From positions 1 to 47,640 of the forward strand of contig NZ_VOHS01000051.1 in assembly GCF_007896845.1 (NCBI RefSeq): a DNA stretch of 47,640 bases, given 5' to 3'. The notes under the pieces are model-generated. The model searched no databases. It was not told the origin of the DNA and saw only the letters and a list, made by a program, of their open reading frames with translations. The position numbers and the translations under genes were made by a program. This DNA is from Chitinophaga pinensis (GTDB lineage Bacteria > Bacteroidota > Bacteroidia > Chitinophagales > Chitinophagaceae). This document shows positions 47,378-47,640 of this stretch, one piece after another. The first letter of the stretch is position 1, and each line of letters opens with the position of its first letter.

Positions 47378-47640
47378 GTCCCCGGCTTTTTCCTGATAAA
47401 CAGGAAAATCGTACCAGTAGCAAATACAGCCAGAATATCTATAGCAAATGGTTAAAGTGCGTTGATGTGACACAACAGTGTAGCAGTTAATACTCACTAC
47501 ATTCATCAAGTGCCTCTTTGTGTTTTAACCGGCGTTGTACTTTCTGTGGCAGTTTCGAAGCTGGGATCAGAGTCACCAGCATCAATACAGCTGTAAAAGA
47601 ATCCATCCCTTAATGCGTAGTGTTCTGCCAGCATTGTTTC
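47378..47640 (-). other. remains of small upstream ORFs, partial at the window edge
   Basis: On the minus strand two short readable stretches occur: MDSFTAVLMLVTLIPASKLP through LDECSEY-stop (ending near 47496) and ILAVFATGTIFLFIRKKPGT-stop, whose TGA overlaps the next ATG. Both look like small membrane proteins, each possibly broken by a missing base. No function can be assigned. Confidence 0.3.

Noticed and set aside
1..47640. tRNA or rRNA genes, insertion sequences, phage or integrase genes
   Set aside because: None could be recognised on either strand.

Overview
The window looks like a chromosomal segment of a member of the Bacteroidota, most likely Chitinophaga or a close relative. Signs of this are an ECF sigma/FecR/TonB-receptor trio, several lipoproteins with a lipobox, genes without clear Shine-Dalgarno sequences, promoters of the TTTG / TAnnTTTG type, an HxlR regulator, a DUF3606 gene and long FtsX/MacB-type ABC permeases. 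The taxonomic call is inference from gene style, not from a marker gene.

Layout: 1-3034 (minus) is a heavily frame-broken locus for a caspase-like (C14) protease followed by an alpha/beta-hydrolase module that runs off the left edge. 3312-6006 (minus) holds two lipoproteins, one a parallel beta-helix protein. 6169-8609 (plus) is a TPR-sensor histidine kinase broken by stops. 8662-9379 (minus) is a class D beta-lactamase with an internal deletion. 9446-12386 holds an MBL-fold hydrolase, an HxlR regulator, a DUF3606 protein, a ferredoxin-reductase-like flavoprotein and a Tag-type DNA glycosylase. 12442-14960 holds an alpha-toroid Tat-exported protein and a DinB-fold protein. 15261-22731 (plus) is an ECF sigma factor, FecR anti-sigma, TonB-dependent receptor and Tat-exported phospholipase C, read as one surface-signalling and phospholipid-degrading locus.

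22884-32220 (minus) is a complete reductive pyrimidine catabolism operon (mmsA, aminotransferase, NCS1 transporter, dihydropyrimidinase, beta-ureidopropionase, preT, preA) with a divergent Lrp/AsnC regulator. It should turn imported uracil or thymine into acetyl-CoA or propionyl-CoA. 32930-36817 holds a NAL1-like serine protease, an Old Yellow Enzyme and a GH43 protein. 36936-37616 is a tandem array of three near-identical ~245 bp units, each a long imperfect inverted repeat. 37828-41177 holds a short thioredoxin-reductase-like enzyme and a convergent ABC permease. 41571-44282 is nrdB-nrdA; NrdB has features of the dimanganese class Id. A Fic AMP-transferase and small membrane proteins end the window.

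A window-wide feature is that more than a dozen genes are broken by what look like single missing bases, nearly always in short homopolymers. Restoring one base at each place rejoins the two frames into a family-length protein. This suggests assembly or base-calling deletions rather than wholesale gene decay, although the beta-lactamase deletion and one CAG-to-TAG change do not fit that explanation. Reconstructed gene limits are given below wherever the two frames could be joined.
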